Shown piece after piece: positions 17,425 to 26,855 of a stretch of 64,000 nt of DNA. The notes beneath the pieces were generated by a model. It made no database searches. It saw only the letters and a program-made list of their open reading frames with translations, and was not told the origin of the DNA. Both the position numbers and the translations under genes were made by a program. Source of the stretch: JAIPDZ01 sp034522175 (GTDB taxonomy: Bacteria; Desulfobacterota; DSM-4660; Desulfatiglandales; Desulfatiglandaceae). Each line of letters starts with the position of its first letter. The first letter of the stretch is position 1. The stretch is taken from assembly GCA_034522175.1 (NCBI GenBank), contig JAXHLQ010000001.1, positions 3,596,001 through 3,660,000 of the forward strand, given 5' to 3'.

Positions 17425-18071
17425 ATGAGCAAGGCGACCAAAATACCAGCACCCACCATCAAACGATTGGCGTATTATTCAAGGCCGCTCGAGGAGTTGC
17501 TTGACAGCGGTCCACCGGTCATTTCTTCGGAAGTCCTTGCGACACTGTGCGGGGTTCAGCCGGCTCAGGTGAGAAAGGACCTGGCCTATTTCGGAGAGTT
17601 CGGTGTGCGGGGTGTGGGGTACAATGTTCGGGAACTCCTACAGGAAATCAAGCGTATTCTCGCCACAGACAGGCGGGTGCCGCTCTGTATCGTCGGGGTG
17701 GGGAATCTGGGGACCAGCCTGATTGAAAACGAGAATTTCAAAAAGCGGGGATATGTTTTTGAGGCGGCTTTTGATTCGGATCCTGAAAAACAGGGTCAGA
17801 AGCTTTCCTGTGGCCTGATCATCGAACCCAACAGCCGAATCAAAGCAGTGTGTCAGGCGAAAAAGATTGAAATCGGGGTCATTGCCACCCCCCTCACGTG
17901 GCTTAGCGGGTGTGTCGCCGGCTTCTCAATGCGGGGGTGAGGGGGATCCTCAATTTCTCTCCCATTCAGGTCAGGACCACGGCTGAAGTCCAGGCCGAAA
18001 ATGTGGATTTCACAGTGAAACTCGAAAATCTGGCCTATCACCTCCACAGACTCGATGCGTCAGGGGAATAA
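17425..18071 (+). pseudogene. rex: Redox-sensing repressor Rex, frameshift plus in-frame TAG
   Basis: Rex represses energy-metabolism genes when NADH/NAD+ is low. The N-terminal winged helix (IKRLAYYSRPLEELL, VRKDLAYFGEFGVRGVGY) and the Rossmann motif VGVGNLGTSLIE are intact. Then the CCCCCC run at 17888-17893 shifts frame, and the written frame ends at 17940. With one C restored, the normal continuation appears (RVCRRLLNAGVRGILNFSP, then the NVDFTVKLENLAYHL end) up to TAA 18069-18071, but it is interrupted by TAG at 17904-17906 where Gln is expected. Two independent lesions make this either a real pseudogene or a poorly sequenced spot. The last 12 bases overlap uvrA tail to tail. Confidence 0.8.
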
Positions 18072-20879
18072 CACCTTCTTGAGAAACTGACCGGTGTAGG
18101 ATTCGGAAGCCGCTGCCACCGCTTCGGGTGTGCCGACCGCGACCACATGACCGCCCTTCTCCCCGCCCTCGGGTCCCAGGTCAATAATCTGATCGACCAC
18201 CTTGATGACGTCTAAGTTATGTTCGATCACCACCACCGTATTCTTGAGTGCGACCAGGTGATTGAGGACCTCCATCAGTTTGTGAATATCAGCAAAGTGA
18301 AGCCCGGTGGTGGGTTCGTCCAGCAGGTACAAGGTCCTTCCGGTATTCCGCTTGCTCAGTTCCCTCGACAGCTTGATCCGCTGAGCTTCTCCACCGGAAA
18401 GCGTGGTGGCCTGTTGCCCCAGTCTAATATACCCCAGCCCTACATCCAAGAGGGTCCTGAGCCGGTTTCGAATGGCCGGTATGTTTTCAAAAAAAAGATG
18501 GGCCTGGTTGACGGTCATACCGAGAATGTCGGCAATGGTATACCCCTTGTACTTGATATCCAGGGTGTCCCGGTTGTATCGAAGTCCCCGGCAGGCCTCG
18601 CAGGTGACATACACATCCGGAAGGAAGTGCATTTCGATTTTGATGATGCCGTCCCCCTTGCAGGCTTCGCACCGGCCGCCTTTGACGTTGAAGCTGAAGC
18701 GCCCGGGCTTGTATCCCCTGGCCCTTGCCTCGGGTAACATGGCGAAAAGTTCCCGGATCTGTGTAAAAGCGCCGGTGTAGGTGGCTGGATTTGAGCGGGG
18801 CGTCCTGCCGATGGGACTTTGATCGATGTTGATGACTTTGTCGAGATGCTGAATTCCGTTGACCGACTGCACCTGACCCACCCGGGTCTTGGACCGGTAC
18901 AGTTTCTGGCTCAGCGCTGGGTAGAGGATGCCATTGATAAGGCTGCTCTTTCCCGAACCGGAAACCCCGGTCACACAGATGAAGGTCCCCAGCGGGATCT
19001 TTACGTCGATGGCTTTCAGGTTGTTTTCTTCGGCGCCCTTGATGGTTATGGCGTGACCGATTCCTTTCCGCCGCTTTTTGGGGATGGGGATGTGTTTCCT
19101 GCCACTGAGGTAGGCGCCGGTCAGTGAATCCGACTGGGTGATGAGTTGATCCGGGGGACCCTGAAATACCACCTCTCCCCCCTTCATGCCGGCCCCCGGA
19201 CCCATGTCTATGACATGGTCCGCGGAAAGGATGGTTTCCGCGTCATGTTCCACCACCAGTACGCTATTGCCAAGTGTTTTCAACCGCTTGAGGTTTTCAA
19301 GAAGCCTTTGGTTGTCGCGCTGGTGAAGGCCGATACTCGGTTCGTCAAGCACATAGAGGACGCCGGCCAGTCCGGAGCTGATCTGGGTGGCCAATCGGAT
19401 GCGCTGGTCCTCACCGCCCGACAGGGTCCCTGAGGCGCGGTCCATGCTCAGGTAATCGAGTCCGACGCTTCTTAAAAAACCGAGTCGATCAAGGATCTCT
19501 TTCAAGACCCGGCGGGCAATCTCCTTCTCCTTGGATGACAGATTCAATTCATTGAAAAACCGGTGTGCCCTTTCAATGGAGAGGGACGTGATCTCATGAA
19601 TCCGCTTTTCCCCCATCCGTACGGCCAGGCTGACCGGTTTGAGGCGCCCGCCTTCACAGGCGGGACAGAGCCTGACGCTCATGTACCGCTCGATGTCGTA
19701 GCGGACATGGTGGGAACCGGTCTCGTGATATCGCCGCTCGAGACTGGGGATCACCCCTTCAAAGGGTCGACGGTAGGAATACCGCCGGTCATCTCTCTCA
19801 AAATAAAAATCGATCTCGGTATCCCCGGACCCATAGAGGAATACCTCCTGAACGGCGGGAGCCAATTCTTTAAAAGGGGTGTACATGTCTATCTGGTAAT
19901 GCCGGCAGAGGGATTCCAGTATCTGAGAAAAATAGACCGAATGCCGGTTGGCCCATGGGGCGATGGCGCCTTCCCGCAGGGAGAGGTCTGGGTCCGGAAC
20001 AATGAGGTCCGGGTCAAAGTGCCGTTTGGTCCCCAGACCACTGCACGCCTCGCAGGCGCCCTGGGGATTGTTGAAGGAAAACATCTGCGGGTTGAGTTCA
20101 GGAACGCTCCGGCCGCATGTGGGACAGGCCGCCTTTTGATTAAAGAACAATTCGTCTGATCCGATGAGATCGACCACCGCCTTGCCGTCGGAAAGGGACA
20201 GCGTGAGCTCCATGGAGTCCGTAAGGCGTCTTAGGATATCCGGTTTGATCACGAGCCGGTCCACCACCACGCTGATATCATGCTTCCTGTTCTTTTCAAG
20301 CGGGATGGGTTCATCAAGAAGGTGGATTTCGCCGTCGATTCTGACCCGGGTAAATCCGTCTTTGCGGAGTCTTTTGAGGAGCTGGATGTGTTCGCCTTTT
20401 CTCCCCTGGATCAATGGCGACAGGATTTGAATTTTGCTCCCCGGTTCAAGGGCCATGATTTGATCCACGATCTGCTGGGGGGTCTGTGAACTGATTCTAA
20501 GGTCACATTTCGGGCAATAGGGCTGACCGACCCGAGCAAAAAGGATTCTGAGGTAATCATAAAGTTCTGTGGCCGTGCCGACGGTGGATCGGGGATTCCT
20601 GCTGGAGGTCCGCTGTTCGATGGATATAGCCGGAGAGAGTCCTTCAATGGCATCCACATCGGGTTTGTCCATCTGCTCCAGGAACTGGCGGGCATAGGCG
20701 GAAAGCGATTCCACATACCGGCGCTGGCCTTCTGCATAGATGGTATCAAAGGCGAGGGACGACTTACCCGATCCGGAGAGACCCGTGATGACCACGAGGC
20801 GATTTCGGGGGATGCTGAGGGAAATATTCTTGAGGTTATGCTGTCTGGCCCCCGATATTTTGATGGTACCGTTGCTCAA
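18060..20879 (-). CDS. uvrA: Excinuclease ABC subunit A
   Basis: Damage-recognition ATPase of nucleotide excision repair. The 939-residue length is typical. Both ABC modules are visible: Walker A GLSGSGKSSLAFDT near residue 33 and GVSGSGKSSLINGIL in the second half; signature LSGGEDQRIRLATQ and LSGGEAQRIKLSREL; zinc-binding CPTCGRSVPELNP and CEACKGDG...CEACRG. The start is TTG at 20879 (CGGAG 11 bases upstream), matching the usual N-terminus before ISGARQHNLKNI. It lies 26 bases after pdxA. Confidence 0.96.
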   Translation of the reverse strand: MSNGTIKISGARQHNLKNISLSIPRNRLVVITGLSGSGKSSLAFDTIYAEGQRRYVESLSAYARQFLEQMDKPDVDAIEGLSPAISIEQRTSSRNPRSTVGTATELYDYLRILFARVGQPYCPKCDLRISSQTPQQIVDQIMALEPGSKIQILSPLIQGRKGEHIQLLKRLRKDGFTRVRIDGEIHLLDEPIPLEKNRKHDISVVVDRLVIKPDILRRLTDSMELTLSLSDGKAVVDLIGSDELFFNQKAACPTCGRSVPELNPQMFSFNNPQGACEACSGLGTKRHFDPDLIVPDPDLSLREGAIAPWANRHSVYFSQILESLCRHYQIDMYTPFKELAPAVQEVFLYGSGDTEIDFYFERDDRRYSYRRPFEGVIPSLERRYHETGSHHVRYDIERYMSVRLCPACEGGRLKPVSLAVRMGEKRIHEITSLSIERAHRFFNELNLSSKEKEIARRVLKEILDRLGFLRSVGLDYLSMDRASGTLSGGEDQRIRLATQISSGLAGVLYVLDEPSIGLHQRDNQRLLENLKRLKTLGNSVLVVEHDAETILSADHVIDMGPGAGMKGGEVVFQGPPDQLITQSDSLTGAYLSGRKHIPIPKKRRKGIGHAITIKGAEENNLKAIDVKIPLGTFICVTGVSGSGKSSLINGILYPALSQKLYRSKTRVGQVQSVNGIQHLDKVINIDQSPIGRTPRSNPATYTGAFTQIRELFAMLPEARARGYKPGRFSFNVKGGRCEACKGDGIIKIEMHFLPDVYVTCEACRGLRYNRDTLDIKYKGYTIADILGMTVNQAHLFFENIPAIRNRLRTLLDVGLGYIRLGQQATTLSGGEAQRIKLSRELSKRNTGRTLYLLDEPTTGLHFADIHKLMEVLNHLVALKNTVVVIEHNLDVIKVVDQIIDLGPEGGEKGGHVVAVGTPEAVAAASESYTGQFLKKVLFP

Positions 20880-20905
20880 TATTTTCGCTGCTCCGACAGG
20901 TCTCC

Positions 20906-21958
20906 TTAAGGGGTATCCTCACCAAGTGTGTCCAATGCCCTCGACTTGAAACGGGACCTGTTTTTCGCCAGTTCAGCGGCCATCTGAACGGCCGCCTTCA
21001 GGCTTGAGGGGTCTGCTTTTCCCTGACCGGCGATATCATAGGCCGTCCCATGGTCTACGGAGGTTCGGATAATGGGAAGCCCCAGCGTGACATTGACCGC
21101 GTCTGAAAAGTGAAGCAGCTTGAGGGGAATGAGCCCTTGATCGTGATACATGGCGATCACCGCGTCGTAAGAGCCTGATAAGGCCCTGTAAAAAGGGTGT
21201 CCGCAGGGAAGGGGCCATCGACACGCGCCCCTTCCTTTTGAGCCGTACGGATGGCGGGGACAATGATGGCTCCTTCTTCCCGGCCGAATCGCCCCCTCGC
21301 CGGCGTGCGGGTTCAGAGCGGCCACTGCGAGGCGGGGGGCCTTGAGGCCAAAATCGCTTTTGAGGGCCTTTGCGGTCTGCATGATGGTCTTCTTTACCCG
21401 TTTTTTGTCCAGCAGGCCTGGAACGTCTGAAAGTGCACAGTGAATGGTCACTAAGGCCACCCGAAGTCGTTTGCCGGCGAGCATCATCACATAGTCGGTG
21501 GCACCGGTCAAATGGGCAATGAGTTCCGTGTGGCCGTCGAAATGACACCCGGCCCGGTGCATCAGTGCCTTGCTGATGGGACAGGTCACCATGGCGGTGA
21601 GGGCCCCTTCCTGACACAAGGCCACGGCCTTGAAAATGGAATCGACCATGGCTTTCCCGCCGGCCAAAGTGGGCCTGCCGGGCCGGACCGCACCGGCCTC
21701 AAGTCCGGGGGCCAGAAGGTCGATCGTCCCCGGGCGTCCGATGGCCCCAACGGGTGTTTCTATAACGTTTAGTGAGACGTCCCGGGCTTTCCGGACAGGT
21801 GCCGCAACCATGGCCTGTCTCAGTATAGCGGGATCCCCCAAAACCAGCGGACGACAGTTTTGATAGAGGGTGTCATCTGCCAAAGCCGCGGCAATGATTT
21901 CAGGACCCACCCCCGCGGGATCGCCCATGGTAATTCCGATGATGGGTCGATGTGCCAT
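20906..21958 (-). CDS. pdxA: 4-hydroxythreonine-4-phosphate dehydrogenase, internal out-of-frame stretch
   Basis: PdxA oxidises 4-phosphohydroxy-L-threonine in pyridoxal phosphate synthesis. Recognisable blocks are ITMGDPAGVGPEII at the start, HTELIAHLTGATDYVMML, AALNPHAGEG and the metal-binding AMYHDQGLIPLKLL. The frame is open throughout 350 residues, but about 35 residues after HAGEG are nonsense because of two opposite slips: one extra base in the CCCCC run at 21292-21296 and one missing in CCC at 21184-21186. Corrected, this stretch reads FGREEGAIIVPAIRTAQKEG, as expected of the family. Confidence 0.92.
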   Translation of the reverse strand: MAHRPIIGITMGDPAGVGPEIIAAALADDTLYQNCRPLVLGDPAILRQAMVAAPVRKARDVSLNVIETPVGAIGRPGTIDLLAPGLEAGAVRPGRPTLAGGKAMVDSIFKAVALCQEGALTAMVTCPISKALMHRAGCHFDGHTELIAHLTGATDYVMMLAGKRLRVALVTIHCALSDVPGLLDKKRVKKTIMQTAKALKSDFGLKAPRLAVAALNPHAGEGAIRPGRRSHHCPRHPYGSKGRGACRWPLPCGHPFYRALSGSYDAVIAMYHDQGLIPLKLLHFSDAVNVTLGLPIIRTSVDHGTAYDIAGQGKADPSSLKAAVQMAAELAKNRSRFKSRALDTLGEDTP

Positions 21959-22008
21959 GAATGCATCCCAAAATGCGCCTCAAATTGGGGCGTGTGTCTC
22001 CCATGCAA

Positions 22009-22042
22009 AGAGCCCAGCATGGCCTTGTTCTGACTGGGCTCT
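22009..22042 (-). terminator. Hairpin between the Mut7-C gene and pdxA
   Basis: A perfect 9-bp repeat AGAGCCCAG (22009-22017) / CTGGGCTCT (22034-22042) with a 16-base loop, followed on the minus strand only by a short TTT, probably ends Mut7-C transcripts. The T-tail is weak. Confidence 0.45.
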
Positions 22043-22110
22043 CAGGCTCTTCCGGGAGGAAGGTGTTGTGTTTTTTTGCTATTGATTATTAACAATATTC
22101 GAGCGAGATC

Positions 22111-22872
22111 TCAAGACAAAAAGGCGTGGGCATTCGGATGAAGGATGTCCGCCAGGACGGCTTTGATTTTTTCATGATGGGCCCCCTGCCAGTAGATTTT
22201 CTGGCATTGCACACAGTAAGCGTATTTTTCACATCGCCATTTTACCTTTGGGGGCACCTGGGCTTCAATCCGCTCCTCCGGTGCATCGCTCAGGATCGTG
22301 TTGCACACGAGGCATCTTGAAAACGGTTTCACAGAATCAAACAGGTTTAGAAGTGTCAGTATGTGCCTGATTTGGTCTTTCAGGTTGCCCGGCCTGATGA
22401 AAATCCCGTGCGTGACATCCTTGAATTTGAGAAGATGCCTGCTCTTGGTGAGTATGGTGCGGTTTTCCTTCTTGGAAAAGTCGATGATCTCCCGAGGAGT
22501 GAATGCCGGATCCACAATAACATCAAACCCGAGCGCCCGCATGTATTTCACAACATCCATTATGTTGTTGTCTGCAACGAAACGAACCGTTCGAAGGGGA
22601 AGGTTGCGCAGGTGGGTAACCACTTTAATATCGAGGGATTCAAAAACCGGATAGACACTGATGTGGTCCTGGTCTTTGAGGATGGTGTTGAAATCCACCG
22701 ATTCGCCGTTGATGAGAATCAGGTCCACCTCCGTATGCGGTACACCGATGGCCTCAATGATATCCTTTACGGATTCCCTCCCTTTGAAACGGATGCTAAA
22801 ATCGGTTTTTCTTCGGGAAGGGGGAAGAAAGTCATTCAATTCTTCATAAAAGCGAAATGTTGCCCCTGGCAT
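22111..22872 (-). CDS. Ubiquitin-like/Mut7-C RNase-domain protein
   Basis: A 253-residue protein with an N-terminal beta-grasp (ThiS/MoaD-like, about 1-85: FRFYEELNDFLP, ILINGESVDFNTIL) fused to a Mut7-C domain (about 90-245), a PIN-like putative nuclease: RFVADNNIMDVVKYMRALGFD, ILTKSRHLL and a zinc ribbon CLVCNTIL...YCVQCQKIYW. This fusion is known across bacteria, with a role in RNA cleavage suggested but not shown. It lies alone between a terminator-like hairpin and the LysM genes. Confidence 0.85.
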   Translation of the reverse strand: MPGATFRFYEELNDFLPPSRRKTDFSIRFKGRESVKDIIEAIGVPHTEVDLILINGESVDFNTILKDQDHISVYPVFESLDIKVVTHLRNLPLRTVRFVADNNIMDVVKYMRALGFDVIVDPAFTPREIIDFSKKENRTILTKSRHLLKFKDVTHGIFIRPGNLKDQIRHILTLLNLFDSVKPFSRCLVCNTILSDAPEERIEAQVPPKVKWRCEKYAYCVQCQKIYWQGAHHEKIKAVLADILHPNAHAFLS

Positions 22873-22909
22873 GATGCAGATAGCTCACCGGTTGGACTTT
22901 TGGCAAAGA

Positions 22910-24061
22910 CTATTTGTTCGCAGGCGTGCTTTGCCCTTTCTTTATTTCCTCAATTTTTTTCAAAATGGTTTCGGCCTTCTGGATTAGATATTTCGTTCTT
23001 CTGTAGTCGGGGTCGACTGCGGATACCAATTCCCACTCATTTATGGCATCATCGAGTTTTTCCGCTTCAAAATACTGGATGCCTTTCCTGTAGTGGACCT
23101 CTTTATAAAAGTCTTCGCTCTTTTGTATGTACGCGTGGCACTTCTGACAGTTGGCCTTGTATTGAAGACATGATGTAAACTGATTTTTAGCGGACAGATA
23201 GTCCTTCTTCTTGAACAGCGACAAGGCGATTTGATAATGAGAGCGATAAGAGAATTCAATAGCCATCTTATCATCGGGATCCGTTTTGAGCACCTTCTCA
23301 AATTCGATGAGCGCCGCTTGGTATTTTCCTTCCATGAAGAGGTTCACGCCAAGGTCCCGATAGATGGCTACCTGATCGATGGGTGGCTCATCATCCGTCT
23401 CACGATTCTCATCCTGATCATCTGAAATCATTGTGTGTACGGATTCCGGTGAATCCTTTTCTTCAGCGACCCCATCTTTTAGGCCGCCTTCTCTGGGAAT
23501 TCTGATCTCCTGGCCGGCACGCAACTGGGTGGCATCCTCCAGCCCATTGTATTTTGCAATGAGCGGGAACTTCTTGAAATCTTCATAATACAGCTGTGCC
23601 AATTTGGAAAGCGTGTCGCCTGGTTTAACCTTATGTATAATATGGTTTTTTAGATTTGGCAGCTTCTTGGCGCCGATTTCCTTCAGGGGCTCCGGGTAGT
23701 CGGGCCGGAGTGCCAATGCCATAAGGAATTGGTTTCGGGCTTCTTTGTATCTCGCCTGACTCGTCAGCTTGAGCCCCATTCTATGGTGTGCTTCTGCTGA
23801 GCCGAGGATTTCCTTTTTCAGCCTTAGGCGGCTCTGTTCAGCCACTTTGTCTTCGGGATTGATAGTCAAGGCCAGTTTATAGTTTTCGAGAGCCGATATG
23901 AGTTCCCCTTGCTTCTCGAAATTCTGGGCCTTGGACATATACCTTGAGAAAAGCTCTTGTTCCAGGCTCAGGCGGGTTTCGGGAGCTTTCGTTGCCGGTG
24001 TCACGCAACCGATGAGTGCTGTCCCTACAGCGACAATGATACCTATCAAACGCTTGTCCAT
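22910..24061 (-). CDS. TPR-LysM lipoprotein
   Basis: A 383-residue exported protein. A lipobox-like ALIGC (Cys at about 19) suggests a lipoprotein. Tetratricopeptide units flank a LysM domain: early TPRs (ENYKLALTINPEDKVAEQ, RNQFLMALALRPDYPEPLKEI), then LysM (HKVKPGDTLSKLAQLYYEDF, ending GQEIRIPREG), then more TPRs (ALIEFEKVLKTDPDDKMAI and AINEWELVSAVDPDYRRT). LysM implies peptidoglycan binding. It is 8 bases downstream of the deacetylase lipoprotein gene, so both probably serve cell-wall assembly or remodelling. Confidence 0.82.
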   Translation of the reverse strand: MDKRLIGIIVAVGTALIGCVTPATKAPETRLSLEQELFSRYMSKAQNFEKQGELISALENYKLALTINPEDKVAEQSRLRLKKEILGSAEAHHRMGLKLTSQARYKEARNQFLMALALRPDYPEPLKEIGAKKLPNLKNHIIHKVKPGDTLSKLAQLYYEDFKKFPLIAKYNGLEDATQLRAGQEIRIPREGGLKDGVAEEKDSPESVHTMISDDQDENRETDDEPPIDQVAIYRDLGVNLFMEGKYQAALIEFEKVLKTDPDDKMAIEFSYRSHYQIALSLFKKKDYLSAKNQFTSCLQYKANCQKCHAYIQKSEDFYKEVHYRKGIQYFEAEKLDDAINEWELVSAVDPDYRRTKYLIQKAETILKKIEEIKKGQSTPANK

Positions 24062-24069
24062 TTTTACCC

Positions 24070-25125
24070 CTATCTCTGAGAAAAGGGTTGAAATGTCACC
24101 AATGTCTTCTTGAAGTAGGGCATGTCCCCCTCCAGTACCTGGCTCCTCCTCAAGCGGAGCGGAGCGGCGAAAAACGGATTACCACCTCGTTTGACGGTCA
24201 ACCCGAGTTCATAACCCGCTCCTTTGCATATCTCCAATACCTTCCCATCATATCGGCCATAGGGAAACGCCATGGCAAATGTCTCCTGGCCCAGCATTTT
24301 GTCCAGAATCGCTTTGGATTCGTAAATTTCCCTTGTGATTCGCTTGGTAAATACCGAATCGTCTTCCCCTTCATTCTTTTTTCTTAAGTCGGAATGGCTC
24401 AATGTATGGGATTCCACTTCAAATCCGTGAGATTTCATCTCTCTGAGTTGATCCCATGTAACCGCATTCCCACAGCTTCCTACAAAATCTGTGTAGACGA
24501 ATAATGAGGCAACAAATCCGTATTTCTTGAGGATTGGATAGGCGATAGTGTAACTGGATCGGTATCCGTCATCAATAGTGATCACTACGGCATTTTCAGG
24601 AATGGTTTCGTTATACTGAAGAAAGCCCAATAATTCCTTGAGTGTTATCACCCAGTAGCCATTGTCTTTAAGATATTTCATTTGACTGTCGAAATTCTTG
24701 GAAGTGGTGCAAAGAGAGGAATTGCACGATTCTGCAAAGTAGTGATAGCAGAGTACGGGGACCTTTTGATATCCGCTCAGAGAGAGTCCGCCCGGGTCTT
24801 CAAGTTTTTTGGGTATCACGACAATCTGGTCTTTTTGATAAGAAACACCCGGATTATTTTGTTCAATAATCCAGGCCCTGTTTCCGTCCCCGAGAAATCG
24901 TTCGGCGAGCGTAACCGGCGTCTCCCCCCCCTGAAGCATATAGATAATATAGTCGTTAGATTCAAATTTTGGTGAGGCCATGACGGCGTTTTCCCCTGTC
25001 TGCTTCGGGGCGGCCTTTTCCGGTGGCGTTACACAGGCGGCAGAAAGCATGAGTGTTCCGGCGATAACCACTGAAATGATATGTCCGAACATGATGCTGT
25101 AAATACCTCTTGTTATCTTTTCCAT
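24070..25125 (-). CDS. Polysaccharide deacetylase (NodB fold) lipoprotein with LysM-like domain
   Basis: A 351-residue carbohydrate esterase-4 type protein that would deacetylate an envelope polysaccharide. The N-terminus has a hydrophobic segment and a lipobox-like SAAC. A LysM-like module follows (GGETPVTLAERFLGDGNRAW), then the NodB domain: VPVLCYHYF, the metal/catalytic motif VITIDDGYRSSY, SHTLSHSDL (HxxxH type) and AFPYGRYD. All the metal-binding motifs are present, so it is probably active. It forms a two-gene unit with the TPR-LysM lipoprotein. Confidence 0.87.
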   Translation of the reverse strand: MEKITRGIYSIMFGHIISVVIAGTLMLSAACVTPPEKAAPKQTGENAVMASPKFESNDYIIYMLQGGETPVTLAERFLGDGNRAWIIEQNNPGVSYQKDQIVVIPKKLEDPGGLSLSGYQKVPVLCYHYFAESCNSSLCTTSKNFDSQMKYLKDNGYWVITLKELLGFLQYNETIPENAVVITIDDGYRSSYTIAYPILKKYGFVASLFVYTDFVGSCGNAVTWDQLREMKSHGFEVESHTLSHSDLRKKNEGEDDSVFTKRITREIYESKAILDKMLGQETFAMAFPYGRYDGKVLEICKGAGYELGLTVKRGGNPFFAAPLRLRRSQVLEGDMPYFKKTLVTFQPFSQR

Positions 25126-25218
25126 GATTCATCCATCTCTTGATCTATGCGTCATTTTCTTTGGGGCAGCTCATGTGCCCTGGTAACCGAATCAAGGTTT
25201 GGGTATTTTTCTTGGATT

Positions 25219-26646
25219 TTATTCGATTATCCGATACACAACAACCGTTTTGGAATAGCCTTTCACCTTGACAGGCGATTTCTTTTCCATTTTGGGCTTT
25301 TTTTCTAACTTATTTACGGTTTCTTCGCTAATCAATATATCGCAATTGTGCTCCTTCGTGAGCCCTTCAATTCTCGAAGCCACATTAACCACATTCCCGA
25401 TGAGGCCGTAAGACAACTGATCATCGCTCCCGATGTTCCCTGCGAGAAATTCTCCTGTGTGAATACCCACTCCATGTCTGAAAGGTTTCTGCCCTCTTGA
25501 AATCCTCTTTTGGTTCAACACATCGAGCTGCTTCCGCATTTCAAGGGCTGCGGAAACGGCCTTGGTGGCGTGGTGCTCATCTTGAAGGGGCACCCCAAAC
25601 ACGACCATCATTTCATCCCCCACGTATTGGAGGACGAGTCCGTGATGTAATCGGATGGCATCCTGCATGGCATTAAAGTAGGCCCGCATGCCGTGGATCA
25701 CGTCTTCTGGGGAATGCGCTTCAACATAGGGGGTAAACCCACGCAGGTCAGCGAAAAGCACGGTACCCGTTCGGAGTTCACCATCAAGCGGTATGTTGCC
25801 TGAAAGGATTTCATCTCTCACTTCCGGCGTCACATATTTGCCAAAGGTTTCTCTTATCTTTTCCCTTTCTGCCAAACCCTCTGCCATTTGGTTGAAGGCG
25901 TTCCCCAACTCTCCGATTTCGTCCTTCCGCCGTACCTTCACCCGATGTTTGAAATCGCCTGAGGCCAATTTCTTCGTTCCTTCACGCAAGGCAATGAGCG
26001 GTTTTGAGAAATAGAGGCTCAATCCAAAACTCAAACAGATGCCGATGACGGTGATGATGACTGTAAGCCAAAAGAGAAAAACTTCGGCGTTATGTATACT
26101 TTTCAGAATTTCTCTCTGGGAAATGGCAATGACGACTTCTCCTACGGTCAGTTTTTGGTAGATAATGGGCTTGGTGAAAAGAAAAGCCTTTTCGCCGCCA
26201 TAGGTAAAGGTGCTCACCTTTATGTCGTCTTCCTTTTCCAGTAGAGATTGGGACTCATCAGCCAAATATTTTTTGTTCACCTGCTCAATTTGGCTATGGG
26301 CTTCAATGATGCCATTTTCATCTGTGATAAGGGTGTACAAGACCTGATCATTCTTGCTGATGTCATTCACCAGTTCCAATAAAGCGAGTTCCTCACCGCT
26401 TAATAATTTCTCGGGTGTATTACTGGCGACGACTCGAATCATGGTTTTGCCGAATTCACTCAGCCTTTCCGTGTATTGTTCCTTCTGTTTTTGGAGCATG
26501 GAAAAACTGACGACGGAGATGATCAGTATGATGAGTAAGGCGGTCAGCGACGCGAGTTTGACAAAAATGGGGATTCTGATATGCTGAAAACCGAAAGATC
26601 GTTCTGGAGCAGTCGGCTGTTTGAGTGAAGGTCGGGGGTTTTCCAT
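25219..26646 (-). CDS. Membrane-bound class III adenylate/guanylate cyclase with HAMP
   Basis: A 475-residue sensor cyclase: transmembrane helix 31-50, a periplasmic sensing domain (about 51-185), a second helix 190-213, HAMP 214-265 and a cyclase homology domain 290-470. Metal-binding aspartates sit in VLFADLRGF (300) and YVGDEMMVVFG (344), and the Asn/Arg transition-state pair in NVVNVASRIE. The usual adenine-selective Lys before YVGD is Gln, so the nucleotide product is unsure. It probably turns an extracytoplasmic signal into a cyclic nucleotide. Confidence 0.88.
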   Translation of the reverse strand: MENPRPSLKQPTAPERSFGFQHIRIPIFVKLASLTALLIILIISVVSFSMLQKQKEQYTERLSEFGKTMIRVVASNTPEKLLSGEELALLELVNDISKNDQVLYTLITDENGIIEAHSQIEQVNKKYLADESQSLLEKEDDIKVSTFTYGGEKAFLFTKPIIYQKLTVGEVVIAISQREILKSIHNAEVFLFWLTVIITVIGICLSFGLSLYFSKPLIALREGTKKLASGDFKHRVKVRRKDEIGELGNAFNQMAEGLAEREKIRETFGKYVTPEVRDEILSGNIPLDGELRTGTVLFADLRGFTPYVEAHSPEDVIHGMRAYFNAMQDAIRLHHGLVLQYVGDEMMVVFGVPLQDEHHATKAVSAALEMRKQLDVLNQKRISRGQKPFRHGVGIHTGEFLAGNIGSDDQLSYGLIGNVVNVASRIEGLTKEHNCDILISEETVNKLEKKPKMEKKSPVKVKGYSKTVVVYRIIE

Positions 26647-26855
26647 AATGGGCCGTTCCGATTCCGCATGAGATATTTGAAAAGTCTTTTACGGTCCAAT
26701 CCCCAAGACGCACCGTGGGGCCATCCATCTGACGCATGAATCATTCAATATACTGTACCGGTTCTCCCTAATCAACCGTAAACGATTCCCCTTTTTGAGA
26801 TTTGGCTGGGTCCTCAGCGAATGGGTATCTTCGGGCGGTTGTTTTCCCATTTTAA

